Assembly: GCA_049322755.1 (NCBI GenBank)
Contig: JBMOQX010000053.1
Coordinates: forward strand, 124,001-188,000
Origin: DATIUV01 sp049322755
Lineage (GTDB): Bacteria > Pseudomonadota > Gammaproteobacteria > Burkholderiales > UBA6910
Direction of reading: 5' to 3'
DNA length: 64,000 nt
Shown: piece after piece, positions 8,435 to 15,980 of the stretch
How the letters are laid out: every line of letters begins with the position of its first letter
Position numbering within the stretch: the first letter of the stretch is position 1
Made by a program: the position numbers and the translations under genes
Notes under the pieces: generated by a model
Database searches by the model: none
What the model saw: only the letters and a program-made list of their open reading frames with translations
What the model was told of the DNA's origin: nothing

Positions 8435-9151
8435 ATGCGCGCATCACACCCGGCGCCCGACTTGCCGCAGAATAGACCGGAACGCCAAGAGCACGACCGA
8501 GCGGCAATGCCCGATCATCCGCTGCGCATTCTCATCGCCGACGACCACGCCATCATCCGCGAAGGCCTGAAGCAGATCCTCCGGGAGGACGGCGGTCTGT
8601 GCGTCGTCGGCGAGGCGTCCTCGGCCGACGAGGTGCTGGAGAAGGTGCGCGGCGTCGACTGCGACGTGCTGCTGCTGGACATCAAGATGCCGGGCGGCAA
8701 CGTGGTGGACACGCTGCGGCGGATCAAGCGCGAGAGGCCGGGGCTGGCGGTACTGATCCTGAGCGTGTATCCGGAGGAGCAGTACGCGGTGAGCCTGCTG
8801 CGCGCCGGGGCCAGCGGCTACATGACCAAGGAGACGGCACCGGGCCAGCTGCTGGCGGCGGTGCGGCGCGTGGCGCTGGGCCGCAAGTACGTGAGCGATA
8901 CGCTGGCCGAGATGTGGGCCGCCGAGCTGCAGGGCGACGCCGACCGGCTGCCGCACCAGCGGCTGTCCGAGCGCGAGTTCCAGGTGTTCTGCCGGCTCGC
9001 CGAGGGCGTCAGCGTCACCGCCATCGCCGACGAGCTGGCATTGAGCGTGAAGACGGTGAGCACCCACCGTACGCGCCTGCTGCAGAAGATGGGAATGACC
9101 AACAACGCCGAGCTCACGGCCTACGCGATCCGCAACCAGCTGATCGACTGA
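8435..9151 (+). CDS. NarL/FixJ-family response regulator
   Basis: A receiver domain begins at LRILIADDHAIIREGLKQIL, with acidic pocket DD, phospho-acceptor Asp in LLLDIKMPG (D82 from this start) and the conserved Lys in MTKE. A LuxR-type helix-turn-helix follows (LSEREFQVFCRLAEG, then IADELALSVKTVSTHRTRLL). ATG 8435 has a good GGGAGGT upstream and is chosen. ATG 8507 would give the 214-residue length typical of the family, but has a weak ribosome site. Probable partner of the HisKA_3 kinase at 4187; the sigma54 activator gene sits between them. Confidence 0.92.
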   Translation: MRASHPAPDLPQNRPERQEHDRAAMPDHPLRILIADDHAIIREGLKQILREDGGLCVVGEASSADEVLEKVRGVDCDVLLLDIKMPGGNVVDTLRRIKRERPGLAVLILSVYPEEQYAVSLLRAGASGYMTKETAPGQLLAAVRRVALGRKYVSDTLAEMWAAELQGDADRLPHQRLSEREFQVFCRLAEGVSVTAIADELALSVKTVSTHRTRLLQKMGMTNNAELTAYAIRNQLID

Positions 9152-9249
9152 TCCGCCCGGCGGGAAGTTTTTTCAACGCCGGCGTGGAATTCGTTCCCTT
9201 GCGGCCCGCACCGCCGCGCGCAACTCCCTGAGCGGGCGACGATCACCGA

Positions 9250-9266
9250 TTGGCACGGCGTTTGCG
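9250..9266 (+). promoter_or_regulatory. near-consensus sigma54 promoter upstream of the PLD-VTT remnant
   Basis: TTGGCACGGCGTTTGCG matches TTGGCACG-N4-TTGC at every consensus position, with GG at 9252-9253 and GC at 9264-9265. It is the best sigma54 element in the window, and the gene it serves has decayed. Confidence 0.75.
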
Positions 9267-9377
9267 CGACAAGGCAGGCGGCAGCCCGGCTCCGCAGGCC
9301 GAGGCGGGTTCCCCTCCCCCCTGCCCGTCCGGTGTCGCTCCGGGCTGCCGCTTCCCATCGCATCGAGCCCGCTGCGG

Positions 9378-9748
9378 ATGCCGGAGACGCTCCGGCTGCG
9401 CTGCAACGGCTGGCTCGAGGAGAAGGTGATGGGCGCGCCGCGATCGCAGCTGGTCGGGCGCCTGCGCGCGGCCGACCACCCCGGGCGGCTGCGGCTCCAT
9501 TACCCCGTGGTGCCGGACATCGGAATCGACTGCGTCAACGTCCACGCCAAGCTGATGATCTCGGCAACGCCATCGGCAGAGCGCCCGGAATCGTTGCCAT
9601 GACCGCGTTCGGCAGCGAGTTGCGTTCCTCGCTGGGCGATGGTGCTTTCAGCTGGGGATTCGTCGCCGTCATCGTCGCCGCGGCGGCCATAGGGGCATGG
9701 ATGCTCAGGCGCCTGCAATCCCGCAAGCTGGCTGCGCGCGCGGCTTGA
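9378..9748 (+). pseudogene. phospholipase D-like/VTT fusion protein, 5'-truncated with internal deletion
   Basis: Frame 1 (9378 to about 9565) reads GWLEEKVMGAPRSQLVGRLR, then LRLHYPVVP and NVHAKLMI. These are conserved PLD-family segments, including the His and Lys of the second HKD motif. The frame then loses homology. Frame 2 picks up with DLGNAIGRAPGIVAMTAFG, one membrane helix and RRLQSRKLAARAA to the stop at 9748. This matches the C-terminal end of the VTT/SNARE-associated (DedA-like) domain fused to some PLD proteins. The HKD Asp part and most of the VTT domain are missing, as is the whole N-terminal half. The junction lies within GATGATCTCGGCAACG. Confidence 0.65.
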
Positions 9749-9840
9749 TTCGCTGGCGATGGCGCCGCGCCGGCTTGCCGGGGCGGGTTCCGGCGCAACC
9801 GCCTGCAAGAACTTCCGACCCTTGAAAAATTGACCGATCC

Positions 9841-9861
9841 CGCGCCGCTCCGGCGCGTTTT
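9841..9861 (+). terminator. terminator after the PLD-VTT remnant
   Basis: CGCGCCG (9841-9847) and CGGCGCG (9851-9857) form a 7-bp stem with a 3-nt loop, followed by four T. It lies 93 bp beyond the stop at 9748. Confidence 0.5.
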
Positions 9862-9924
9862 CGGTGACTGCCATTTGCAGCGATGTTTCAGTCACTTGCG
9901 GAAATGTCGGCGAGTTCACGCGGC

Positions 9925-9940
9925 TGGCACGGAAGCCGCA
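9925..9940 (+). promoter_or_regulatory. weak sigma54-like element upstream of the DUF1328 gene
   Basis: TGGCACGGAAGCCGCA has a perfect -24 element and exact 10-nt GG/GC spacing, but a -12 of CCGCA (two mismatches to TTGCA). It lies about 62 nt before the ATG at 10002. Confidence 0.35.
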
Positions 9941-10001
9941 CCTCGAAGACCGCCGGCGCTGCCGCGCCGGACAAGTATCCGTCACCCGGAGAGGAACCGT
10001 C

Positions 10002-10169
10002 ATGATTTATTGGGCAGCCGTATTTCTCGTTATCGCACTGATCGCCGGCGTGCTCGGCTTCAGCGGCATCGCCGGCGCGGCCGCTAACATCGCGTGGATA
10101 CTGTTCGTTATCGGGCTGATCCTGTTCGTGGTGTTCCTGGTCATGGGACGCCGTCCGCCGACGCCGTAG
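10002..10169 (+). CDS. DUF1328-family small membrane protein
   Basis: A 55-residue protein, MIYWAAVFLVIALIAGVLGF followed by SGIAGAAANIAWILFVIGLI, with two transmembrane helices and a short RRPP tail. It is a clear member of the DUF1328/YtjA family found in stress-gene clusters. GGAGAGGAA lies just before the ATG. It is too short to carry an enzyme, and its function is unknown. A sigma54-like element lies about 62 nt upstream. Confidence 0.88.
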   Translation: MIYWAAVFLVIALIAGVLGFSGIAGAAANIAWILFVIGLILFVVFLVMGRRPPTP

Positions 10170-10304
10170 CCTCTTGCCACCGATGGCGGCGACACCGATA
10201 CCGGTCCGGTCCCGAATCGCCTCCGCGGGGCTCGGATCGCGACACGACATCCGCCGGCAGGTCAGCGGCCGCCTGCCGCCACTCTCCTCTGGAGCAAGCC
10301 TGCC

Positions 10305-10481
10305 ATGAGAACGTTTTTCCGTTTCACCCGACGCTTGACCGACAACGCTGGCCCCAATCGGCGCAGCGCACGCGTGCGGCGGCGCCACGAACCGGAAGCA
10401 ACCGCGGAGCCGCCGGCACTGCCCCGTCACCGCGCCAGCGCGCCGGTCATCACCTTGCGCCGGCGCCGGCGGCCGGTCTGA
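10305..10481 (+). CDS. small Arg-rich hypothetical protein (58 aa)
   Basis: ATG at 10305 with GGAG about 10 nt upstream opens a 58-codon frame beginning MRTFFRFTRRLTDNAG and ending in TLRRRRRPV. The product is very basic, without membrane segment or recognised motif. Its coding status rests on the ribosome site and position only, and GC-rich open frames of this size arise by chance. Confidence 0.3.
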   Translation: MRTFFRFTRRLTDNAGPNRRSARVRRRHEPEATAEPPALPRHRASAPVITLRRRRRPV

Positions 10482-10541
10482 CGCGCGGCTTGGTCGTCGC
10501 CGGGAAAGTGGACTACCGGACTACCGGCGACATCGGCCCTC

Positions 10542-10573
10542 TTGACAAGTAAGTCTGAATATTAGAGTATACT
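10542..10573 (+). promoter_or_regulatory. promoter with overlapping palindrome ATTAG-N6-CTAAT
   Basis: TTGACA (10542-10547) is a consensus -35. Possible -10 elements are GAGTAT (10565-10570, 17-nt spacer) or TATACT (10568-10573, 20-nt spacer). The -10 region lies in ATTAGAGTATACTAAT (10561-10576), an inverted repeat with 5-bp arms like operators of MarR- or ArsR-type repressors. This is the AT-richest patch nearby, and the downstream transcript is only about 90 nt. Confidence 0.6.
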
Positions 10574-10577
10574 AATG

Positions 10578-10669
10578 CAATCGCGGGTTTCGGCTCGCGG
10601 GCGTGCAAGTCTCCTCCCTCCTCATCTCCCAAGATGAGCTGAAAGCCCGGGACCACCCGGGCTTTTTTT
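10578..10669 (+). ncRNA. candidate small RNA with CUCCUCCC motif
   Basis: A strong promoter and a strong plus-strand terminator bracket about 90 nt with no convincing ORF. Elements in order: a GC hairpin near 10582-10605; a single-stranded CTCCTCCCTC at about 10611-10620, complementary to Shine-Dalgarno sequences; hairpin CTCATCT-CCCA-AGATGAG (10621-10638); terminator AAGCCCGGG-ACCA-CCCGGGCTT (10643-10664) with seven T. This is classic trans-acting sRNA architecture and recalls the CCUCCUCCC-motif stress RNAs of alphaproteobacteria (CcsR type). Homology to a named family is not shown. Confidence 0.55.
10643..10669 (+). terminator. rho-independent terminator of the candidate sRNA
   Basis: A 9-bp perfect stem AAGCCCGGG/CCCGGGCTT with a 4-nt loop and a T tract ending at 10669. 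On the other strand it lies directly after the acylphosphatase stop and could also slow that transcript, but the T tract favours the plus strand. Confidence 0.85.
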
Positions 10670-10670
10670 C

Positions 10671-10937
10671 TCACTCCAGATCGAAGCCTTGGTACGTGCC
10701 GGTGTCGTCCGCCACCTCGACCCGGGTCACCTGCGCCAGCCGCGGACCGACATGGGCCCAGCGGATGAGCGCGGCCACGGCCTCGGGAGAGCCATGCGCC
10801 GCCGCCTCCACGGTGCCGTCCGGCCGGTTGCGCACCCAGCCGGTCACACCGAGCCGATCGGCCTCCATGCGCATCGAATGGCGGAAGCCGACGCCCTGGA
10901 CGCGGCCATGGATGACAAGGCGCTTGCCGACTTTCAC
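10671..10937 (-). CDS. acyP: acylphosphatase
   Basis: An 88-residue small hydrolase of acyl phosphates. The family signature is present: RLVIHGRVQGVGFRHSMRME, with catalytic Arg in GVGFRHS, and catalytic Asn in GWVRNRPDGTVE. The length is typical (about 90). It is cytoplasmic and monomeric in known members. Its 3' end is convergent with the candidate sRNA. Confidence 0.95.
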   Translation of the reverse strand: MKVGKRLVIHGRVQGVGFRHSMRMEADRLGVTGWVRNRPDGTVEAAAHGSPEAVAALIRWAHVGPRLAQVTRVEVADDTGTYQGFDLE

Positions 10938-11005
10938 GGGAAGATCCGCGCGGTGACGCCGGCAAAGGCCGGCCCGACCATTTTAGAACCGCGCCGTGGG
11001 GCCGG

Positions 11006-11704
11006 TCACGGCTTCAGGTAGCGAAAGCCCTCGCGCGTCTGGAGGCGCGCGATCTCCGCCACCCCGGAGGGCACCAGCGTCGCCTCGGGAATGAGCTTCA
11101 GGGGCGTGATGCCGCGGCGGGTCAGGGTATTGCCGCATACGCGGAAATCCACCCCTCGCGCCTTCAGTTCGCCCACTGCGACGCGGAAAGGCTTGCCGTC
11201 GGCGTCGCTGGCGCCGTCCAGCAGGAAATCCACGCCGGCGTTGTGGGCCACCACCACGATGCGTGTCGCCGGCGAGGCCTCGAGGTGGTTGGACAGGTTG
11301 CGCAGGGCGGTGGCCGCGTCGCGGCTGTCGTTGAGGTGATACACGATGCGCTCCGGCGCCGGTCCGAACGGCGGCCATCCCGACAGCAGCGAAACGAGCC
11401 CCAGCATTGCCAGCGCCGCAGCGGCGGCCAGCGGGATCGCCTGGCGGAGCCCGCGGCGGCGGCCGGCGCCGGCCGTCCGCTCGGCGTCGCGCAGCCCGCG
11501 CGCGACGGCGCGCCGCAGACGCGCCGTCGCCGGGGCGCGGGTCGCACCATCGGCCACGGCCGTACGCACCGCGGCAATGTCGCCCTGCCGTGCGCGGCAC
11601 GCTTCGCAGCCCGCCGCGTGCGCCTCCACCTTGAGCGCCGTCATCAGGTCCAGCTCGCCGTCGGCGTAGGCGTTCAGCAGCGGAATCGTGTCCTTGCAGC
11701 TCAT
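11006..11704 (-). CDS. anti-sigma factor (zinc finger) fused to a periplasmic DsrE-like domain
   Basis: A 232-residue predicted inner-membrane anti-sigma factor. Residues 1-45 carry the ZAS/zf-HC2 motif H-x3-C-x2-C in EAHAAGCEACRARQ. A basic linker precedes one membrane helix at about 87-108. Residues 117-232 are a DsrE-like domain (ERIVYHLNDS, RIVVVAHNAGVDFLLDGA, VDFRVCGNTL, VPSGVAEIARLQ). That domain is homologous along its length to the secreted protein at 12430, including the Cys in FRVCGNTL. The ATG overlaps the sigma-factor stop by 4 bp, indicating translational coupling. The usual extracytoplasmic sensor of such anti-sigmas is here a DsrE fold, a rare fusion. Confidence 0.88.
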   Translation of the reverse strand: MSCKDTIPLLNAYADGELDLMTALKVEAHAAGCEACRARQGDIAAVRTAVADGATRAPATARLRRAVARGLRDAERTAGAGRRRGLRQAIPLAAAAALAMLGLVSLLSGWPPFGPAPERIVYHLNDSRDAATALRNLSNHLEASPATRIVVVAHNAGVDFLLDGASDADGKPFRVAVGELKARGVDFRVCGNTLTRRGITPLKLIPEATLVPSGVAEIARLQTREGFRYLKP

Positions 11705-12234
11705 GTCTTGCGGTCCCTGTCGTTTCCCTCGGCCAGCGCCCGGCGCAGCTGGCTGCGGGCGCGGGCCAGCCGCGACATCACCGTGCCCATCGGAACCTGG
11801 GCCACCGCGGCAATCTCCCGGTAAGAGAGTCCTTCCAGCTCACGCAGCACCAGCACCTCGCGGAACTCGGCCGGGAGCGCGGCAAGGGCGCGGTTCACGG
11901 CGGCGCTGTCCGCCCGGGCAAGGGCCGCCCGCTCCGGGTCGCCCAGCGGCTCCTCGGCGGTGTGAATGTCTTCATCGAACGCCTCGTGGCGGGCGGCGTC
12001 GGGCGCCCGGCCGTGCAGCGTGTAACAGGTGTTGCGCACGATTCCCAGCAGCCAGGCCTTGGCGTCGTCGCCGCGCAACCCGTCGAAGAAGCGGAACGCG
12101 CACAGCATCGCCTCTTGCACCGCTTCCTCGGCTTCCTCGCGATTGCGGGTGATCCAGAAGGCCAGGTTGTGCGCGGCATCCATGTGGGGCAGCACCAGGC
12201 GCTCGAACCGCCGTTTCTTGTCCTCGCCTCGCAA
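11701..12234 (-). CDS. ECF-type RNA polymerase sigma factor
   Basis: Region 2 (RLVLPHMDAAHNLAFWITRN, EEAVQEAMLCAFRFFDG) and region 4 (ALAALPAEFREVLVLRELEG, then YREIAAVAQVPMGTVMSRLA) identify a group 4 sigma factor. An ATG at 12285 would give 194 residues but lies inside the predicted -35/-10 of the gene's own promoter. TTG at 12234 gives 177 residues starting LRGEDKKRRFERL, close to the usual start of this family, and is preferred. The leader would then be very short (under 10 nt). It overlaps the anti-sigma gene by 4 bp. Probably autoregulated. Confidence 0.88.
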   Translation of the reverse strand: MRGEDKKRRFERLVLPHMDAAHNLAFWITRNREEAEEAVQEAMLCAFRFFDGLRGDDAKAWLLGIVRNTCYTLHGRAPDAARHEAFDEDIHTAEEPLGDPERAALARADSAAVNRALAALPAEFREVLVLRELEGLSYREIAAVAQVPMGTVMSRLARARSQLRRALAEGNDRDRKT

Positions 12235-12249
12235 TCCGTCTCTACCCTC

Positions 12250-12279
12250 TAATACCCGCCATGGGCGCGGTTTATTCCC
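12250..12279 (-). promoter_or_regulatory. predicted ECF promoter for the sigma/anti-sigma operon
   Basis: On the minus strand GGGAATAAA (12279-12271), a 15-nt spacer, then GTATTA (12255-12250). The same -35 word and spacer occur on the plus strand at 12298-12327, facing the DsrE-like gene. The pair is the expected sign of an autoregulated ECF factor and its target. Confidence 0.65.
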
Positions 12280-12297
12280 GGTCATTCTACGGGGGGC

Positions 12298-12327
12298 GGG
12301 AATAAATGGCCCGCTGGCGCGGTATAC
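12298..12327 (+). promoter_or_regulatory. predicted ECF promoter for the secreted DsrE-like gene
   Basis: GGGAATAAA (12298-12306), a 15-nt spacer, GTATAC (12322-12327). The predicted start near 12334 leaves a leader of about 95 nt before ATG 12430. Confidence 0.65.
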
Positions 12328-12429
12328 GCTTTTGCCGGCATACAGAGCTGGCGTACGCTGGATCGGACAGCCCTGCGGGGGTCATCGCGGCGGTTCCGGT
12401 ACTCAAACCACAACGAGGAGAGAGCAGAT

Positions 12430-12876
12430 ATGATGCAAAACAAACGCAGGTTGTTGACGGCGGCCTTCGCCGGCGCGATCGCGGCCGGCGCGGGCTGGAC
12501 CGTTCCGGCTTCCGCGGCGGAGCCCACTTCCAAGGTGGTCTATCACGTCAACGATTCCACCTACGCCCGACCCGCCATGAACAACATCCGCAACCACCTG
12601 AACGCCGAGCCGGGCGCCAAGATCGTGGTGGTGACCCACGGCAAGGGCATCGACTTCCTGCTGGACGGGGCGGAGGACGGCAACAAGAACCCGTACAACG
12701 TGACGGTGCAGACGCTGAAGGATCGGGGGGTCGAGTTCAAGGTCTGCAACAACACGCTGGTGTCGCGCAAGATCGACAAGTCCAGGGTGATCCCGGAGGC
12801 GGACATCGTGCCCTCGGGCGTGGCCGAAATCGGCAAGCTGCAGTACCAGGAGAAATACGTCTACCTGAAGCCGTAA
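12430..12876 (+). CDS. secreted DsrE-like protein
   Basis: A 148-residue periplasmic protein. The signal peptide occupies about 1-33 (KRRLLTAAFAGAIAAGAG, cleavage near PASAA). The mature DsrE/DsrF-like fold reads KVVYHVNDS, KIVVVTHGKGIDFLLDGA, VEFKVCNNTLVSRK, VPSGVAEIGKLQYQE. A single Cys (FKVCNNTL) aligns with that of the anti-sigma C-terminal domain. DsrE-family proteins take part in sulfur trafficking or bind small ligands; periplasmic members are poorly characterised. GAGGAGAG precedes the ATG; a second ATG follows directly. It is divergent from its paralogue's operon. Confidence 0.9.
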   Translation: MMQNKRRLLTAAFAGAIAAGAGWTVPASAAEPTSKVVYHVNDSTYARPAMNNIRNHLNAEPGAKIVVVTHGKGIDFLLDGAEDGNKNPYNVTVQTLKDRGVEFKVCNNTLVSRKIDKSRVIPEADIVPSGVAEIGKLQYQEKYVYLKP

Positions 12877-12897
12877 GCTCGGCTTGCGGGGGTCCAG

Positions 12898-12921
12898 AGG
12901 GCGGCGCGAGCCGCCCTTTTT
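12898..12921 (+). terminator. terminator after the DsrE-like gene
   Basis: AGGGCGGC (12898-12905) pairs with GCCGCCCT (12910-12917) around GCGA, followed by T residues to 12921. It lies 22 bp after the stop. Confidence 0.85.
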
Positions 12922-13089
12922 GCTGGTGGCCCACACGGGGTACCGGGTATGGTTGCGCGGCGCCGCCGGGCGACGGCGAAACAGGGGGCAGATGCGAACC
13001 GGTTTCCGGATGGCGGGGATTCCTCGATGCGCAGGCCCCAGACCGCCCCCGGGCAACGGGATTTCCGCGCGTTGCGGCGGCGTGCCGGC

Positions 13090-14373
<1,284 letters not shown>

Positions 14374-14377
14374 GGCG

Positions 14378-14809
14378 TCAGCGCGTCGCCTTGACGCTGC
14401 GGAAGGCCGGCCCCCAGGCCGGGTGCCCGGCCTCGGCTGCGGTGAGCTCCAGGTTGGGATCGAGCGCCAGGGCGCGGGCGAAGTTCTCGCGGCAGGCGCG
14501 CTCGCGGCCGGATGCGCAGTCGACGAACGCCAGGTACTTGTAGGCCTGCACCTTGTCGGCATCCCAGTTGAGGCCCTTGTTGAGCGCCCGCTGCAGGTTG
14601 TGATGGGCCTCCGGGTAATTGCCGTTCTCGTAGTGGCGCAGCCCTGCGGTGTACTCGGCATCTCCTGGCCCGCGCCAGATGGACCCCACGTCCCGCTGCA
14701 GCACTTCGACGTCGCGCTTCATGCCCCGTACCGCCTGCGATTCGCAGCCGAGGAGCACGAGGGACACCAGACAGGCGAGGACGGCGGCGGTTTTTCGCAT
14801 GATCCTCAT
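14378..14809 (-). CDS. TPR-containing lipoprotein
   Basis: 143 residues starting MRIMRKTAAVLACLVSLVLL, with lipobox LLGC so that Cys is the mature N-terminus. A helical repeat pair typical of TPRs covers about 50-125 (EYTAGLRHYENGNYPEAHHN, KVQAYKYLAFVDCASGRERA, FARALALDPN). The last residues are a short tail (WGPAFRSVKATR). It probably acts as a periplasmic adaptor for the flanking kinase and cyclase. The Met at residue 4 is an equally possible start. Confidence 0.88.
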   Translation of the reverse strand: MRIMRKTAAVLACLVSLVLLGCESQAVRGMKRDVEVLQRDVGSIWRGPGDAEYTAGLRHYENGNYPEAHHNLQRALNKGLNWDADKVQAYKYLAFVDCASGRERACRENFARALALDPNLELTAAEAGHPAWGPAFRSVKATR

Positions 14810-14812
14810 GCC

Positions 14813-15934
14813 TTAGCGAAATTTGTGCCTGATCTTGACAACTTCACCGGGCTCCACGGCCACGGTCCGGCGATGGGTCGGGAGGTCGGAATTGCGAATC
14901 TCGATCTCGTGGGCGCCCGGCGCCACTTCCAGTTTCTGCACCGGCGGGCTCACGCCCTTGAGCTTGCCGTCCACGTATATCTCGCCCCAGGGTGTGATCG
15001 CGAACTCGATCGTTCCCGGTTTTTCGGCGGCGGGCGATGCCTGCGCCCGTCTTTCCGGTGCGGGCACCGGCGTGGCGGCAGCCGGCAGCTCCGGCGCTGG
15101 GCTCGATGCGGGAGGCGGGATGCCGGCGGGCTGAGGATCCGGCGGAGCCTGGGGCGCGGACGGCGCGACCGCCGGCGCGGCGGCAACGGGGGCTTGCCGG
15201 GGAGCGGCCCGGTACTCCCGTACCACCAAAGCCGCGCCGACGATGACGGCGGCCGCCAGCGGCAGTCCGACCAGCAGTCGCCGGGACCTTCGGGGCGCCG
15301 ATTCCGCCTCGGTTTCCGCAGCTCGCTGGGCGCGGAACTCGAGGACATCCTCGTGCCCGCCCTCGGGCACCTGAGCCCACGGAAGGGCCGAGTTGGGGCC
15401 GGCCGTCAGCATGTAGACCTCGTGGGCGCGCACGTGCTTGTCGGTGCGCACGCCCCGGTACTCGAACAGGCTGGCGTAGCCTTCCGAAATGCGCGACACC
15501 ACCTCGAAGTAGGAACGCGACACCAGGACCTGGCCGGGCTCCGCGAATGTCATGATCCGCTGCGCCACGTTGATGCCGTCGCCGATGATGTTGGGCTGGC
15601 CGTTGATGTCGCGCACCAGCTTGACCGGCCCGAGATTGATGCCGAGTCTGACCTGCAGCGGCAGGCTTTCGTCGGCCTGGGACTGCAGCGTGTCGCGCAG
15701 CCGGCCGGCCACCGTCAGCGCGTCCTCCGGATCGCCGATGAAACTGACGGCGGCGCCGTCCCCGGTGTCGAGAATGATCCGGTCCGCGGCCGCGACGCCT
15801 TGCAGCGCGTCGCCGACCAGGGCGTTGAACCTCTCCTTGAGGCGGATCTGCTCGGCGACGGGCTTCTCGGAATAGCCCGCGATGTCGAGAAACAGCACGC
15901 TGCAGATGAAGGTCCGGTTTCCTCGTGCGTGCAT
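14813..15934 (-). CDS. class III adenylate/guanylate cyclase with C-terminal PEGA domain
   Basis: 373 residues. The cyclase domain at about 8-185 has metal-binding Asp in VLFLDIAGYSE, the second acidic motif DTGDGAAVSFIGD, and the transition-state segment IIGDGINVAQRI. One membrane helix (LLVGLPLAAAVIVGAALVV) lies at about 217-236, then a Pro/Ala-rich linker. A PEGA domain follows at about 315-373 (GEIYVDGKLKGVSPPV, VAPGAHEIEI). The catalytic domain is cytoplasmic and the PEGA domain periplasmic, probably binding cell wall or lipoprotein. The gene begins the operon with the TPR lipoprotein and kinase. Substrate choice (ATP or GTP) cannot be settled by eye. Confidence 0.9.
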   Translation of the reverse strand: MHARGNRTFICSVLFLDIAGYSEKPVAEQIRLKERFNALVGDALQGVAAADRIILDTGDGAAVSFIGDPEDALTVAGRLRDTLQSQADESLPLQVRLGINLGPVKLVRDINGQPNIIGDGINVAQRIMTFAEPGQVLVSRSYFEVVSRISEGYASLFEYRGVRTDKHVRAHEVYMLTAGPNSALPWAQVPEGGHEDVLEFRAQRAAETEAESAPRRSRRLLVGLPLAAAVIVGAALVVREYRAAPRQAPVAAAPAVAPSAPQAPPDPQPAGIPPPASSPAPELPAAATPVPAPERRAQASPAAEKPGTIEFAITPWGEIYVDGKLKGVSPPVQKLEVAPGAHEIEIRNSDLPTHRRTVAVEPGEVVKIRHKFR

Positions 15935-15980
15935 CCAGCCGCCTGTACGCGATGCGCCCGGCCGGTCGCCTGGGCCGGGC

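Noticed and set aside
12235..12285. Extended N-terminus of the ECF sigma factor from ATG 12285
   Set aside because: It overlaps the predicted -35/-10 promoter of the same gene and adds residues unlike the family opening; TTG 12234 fits better. A longer form cannot be fully excluded.
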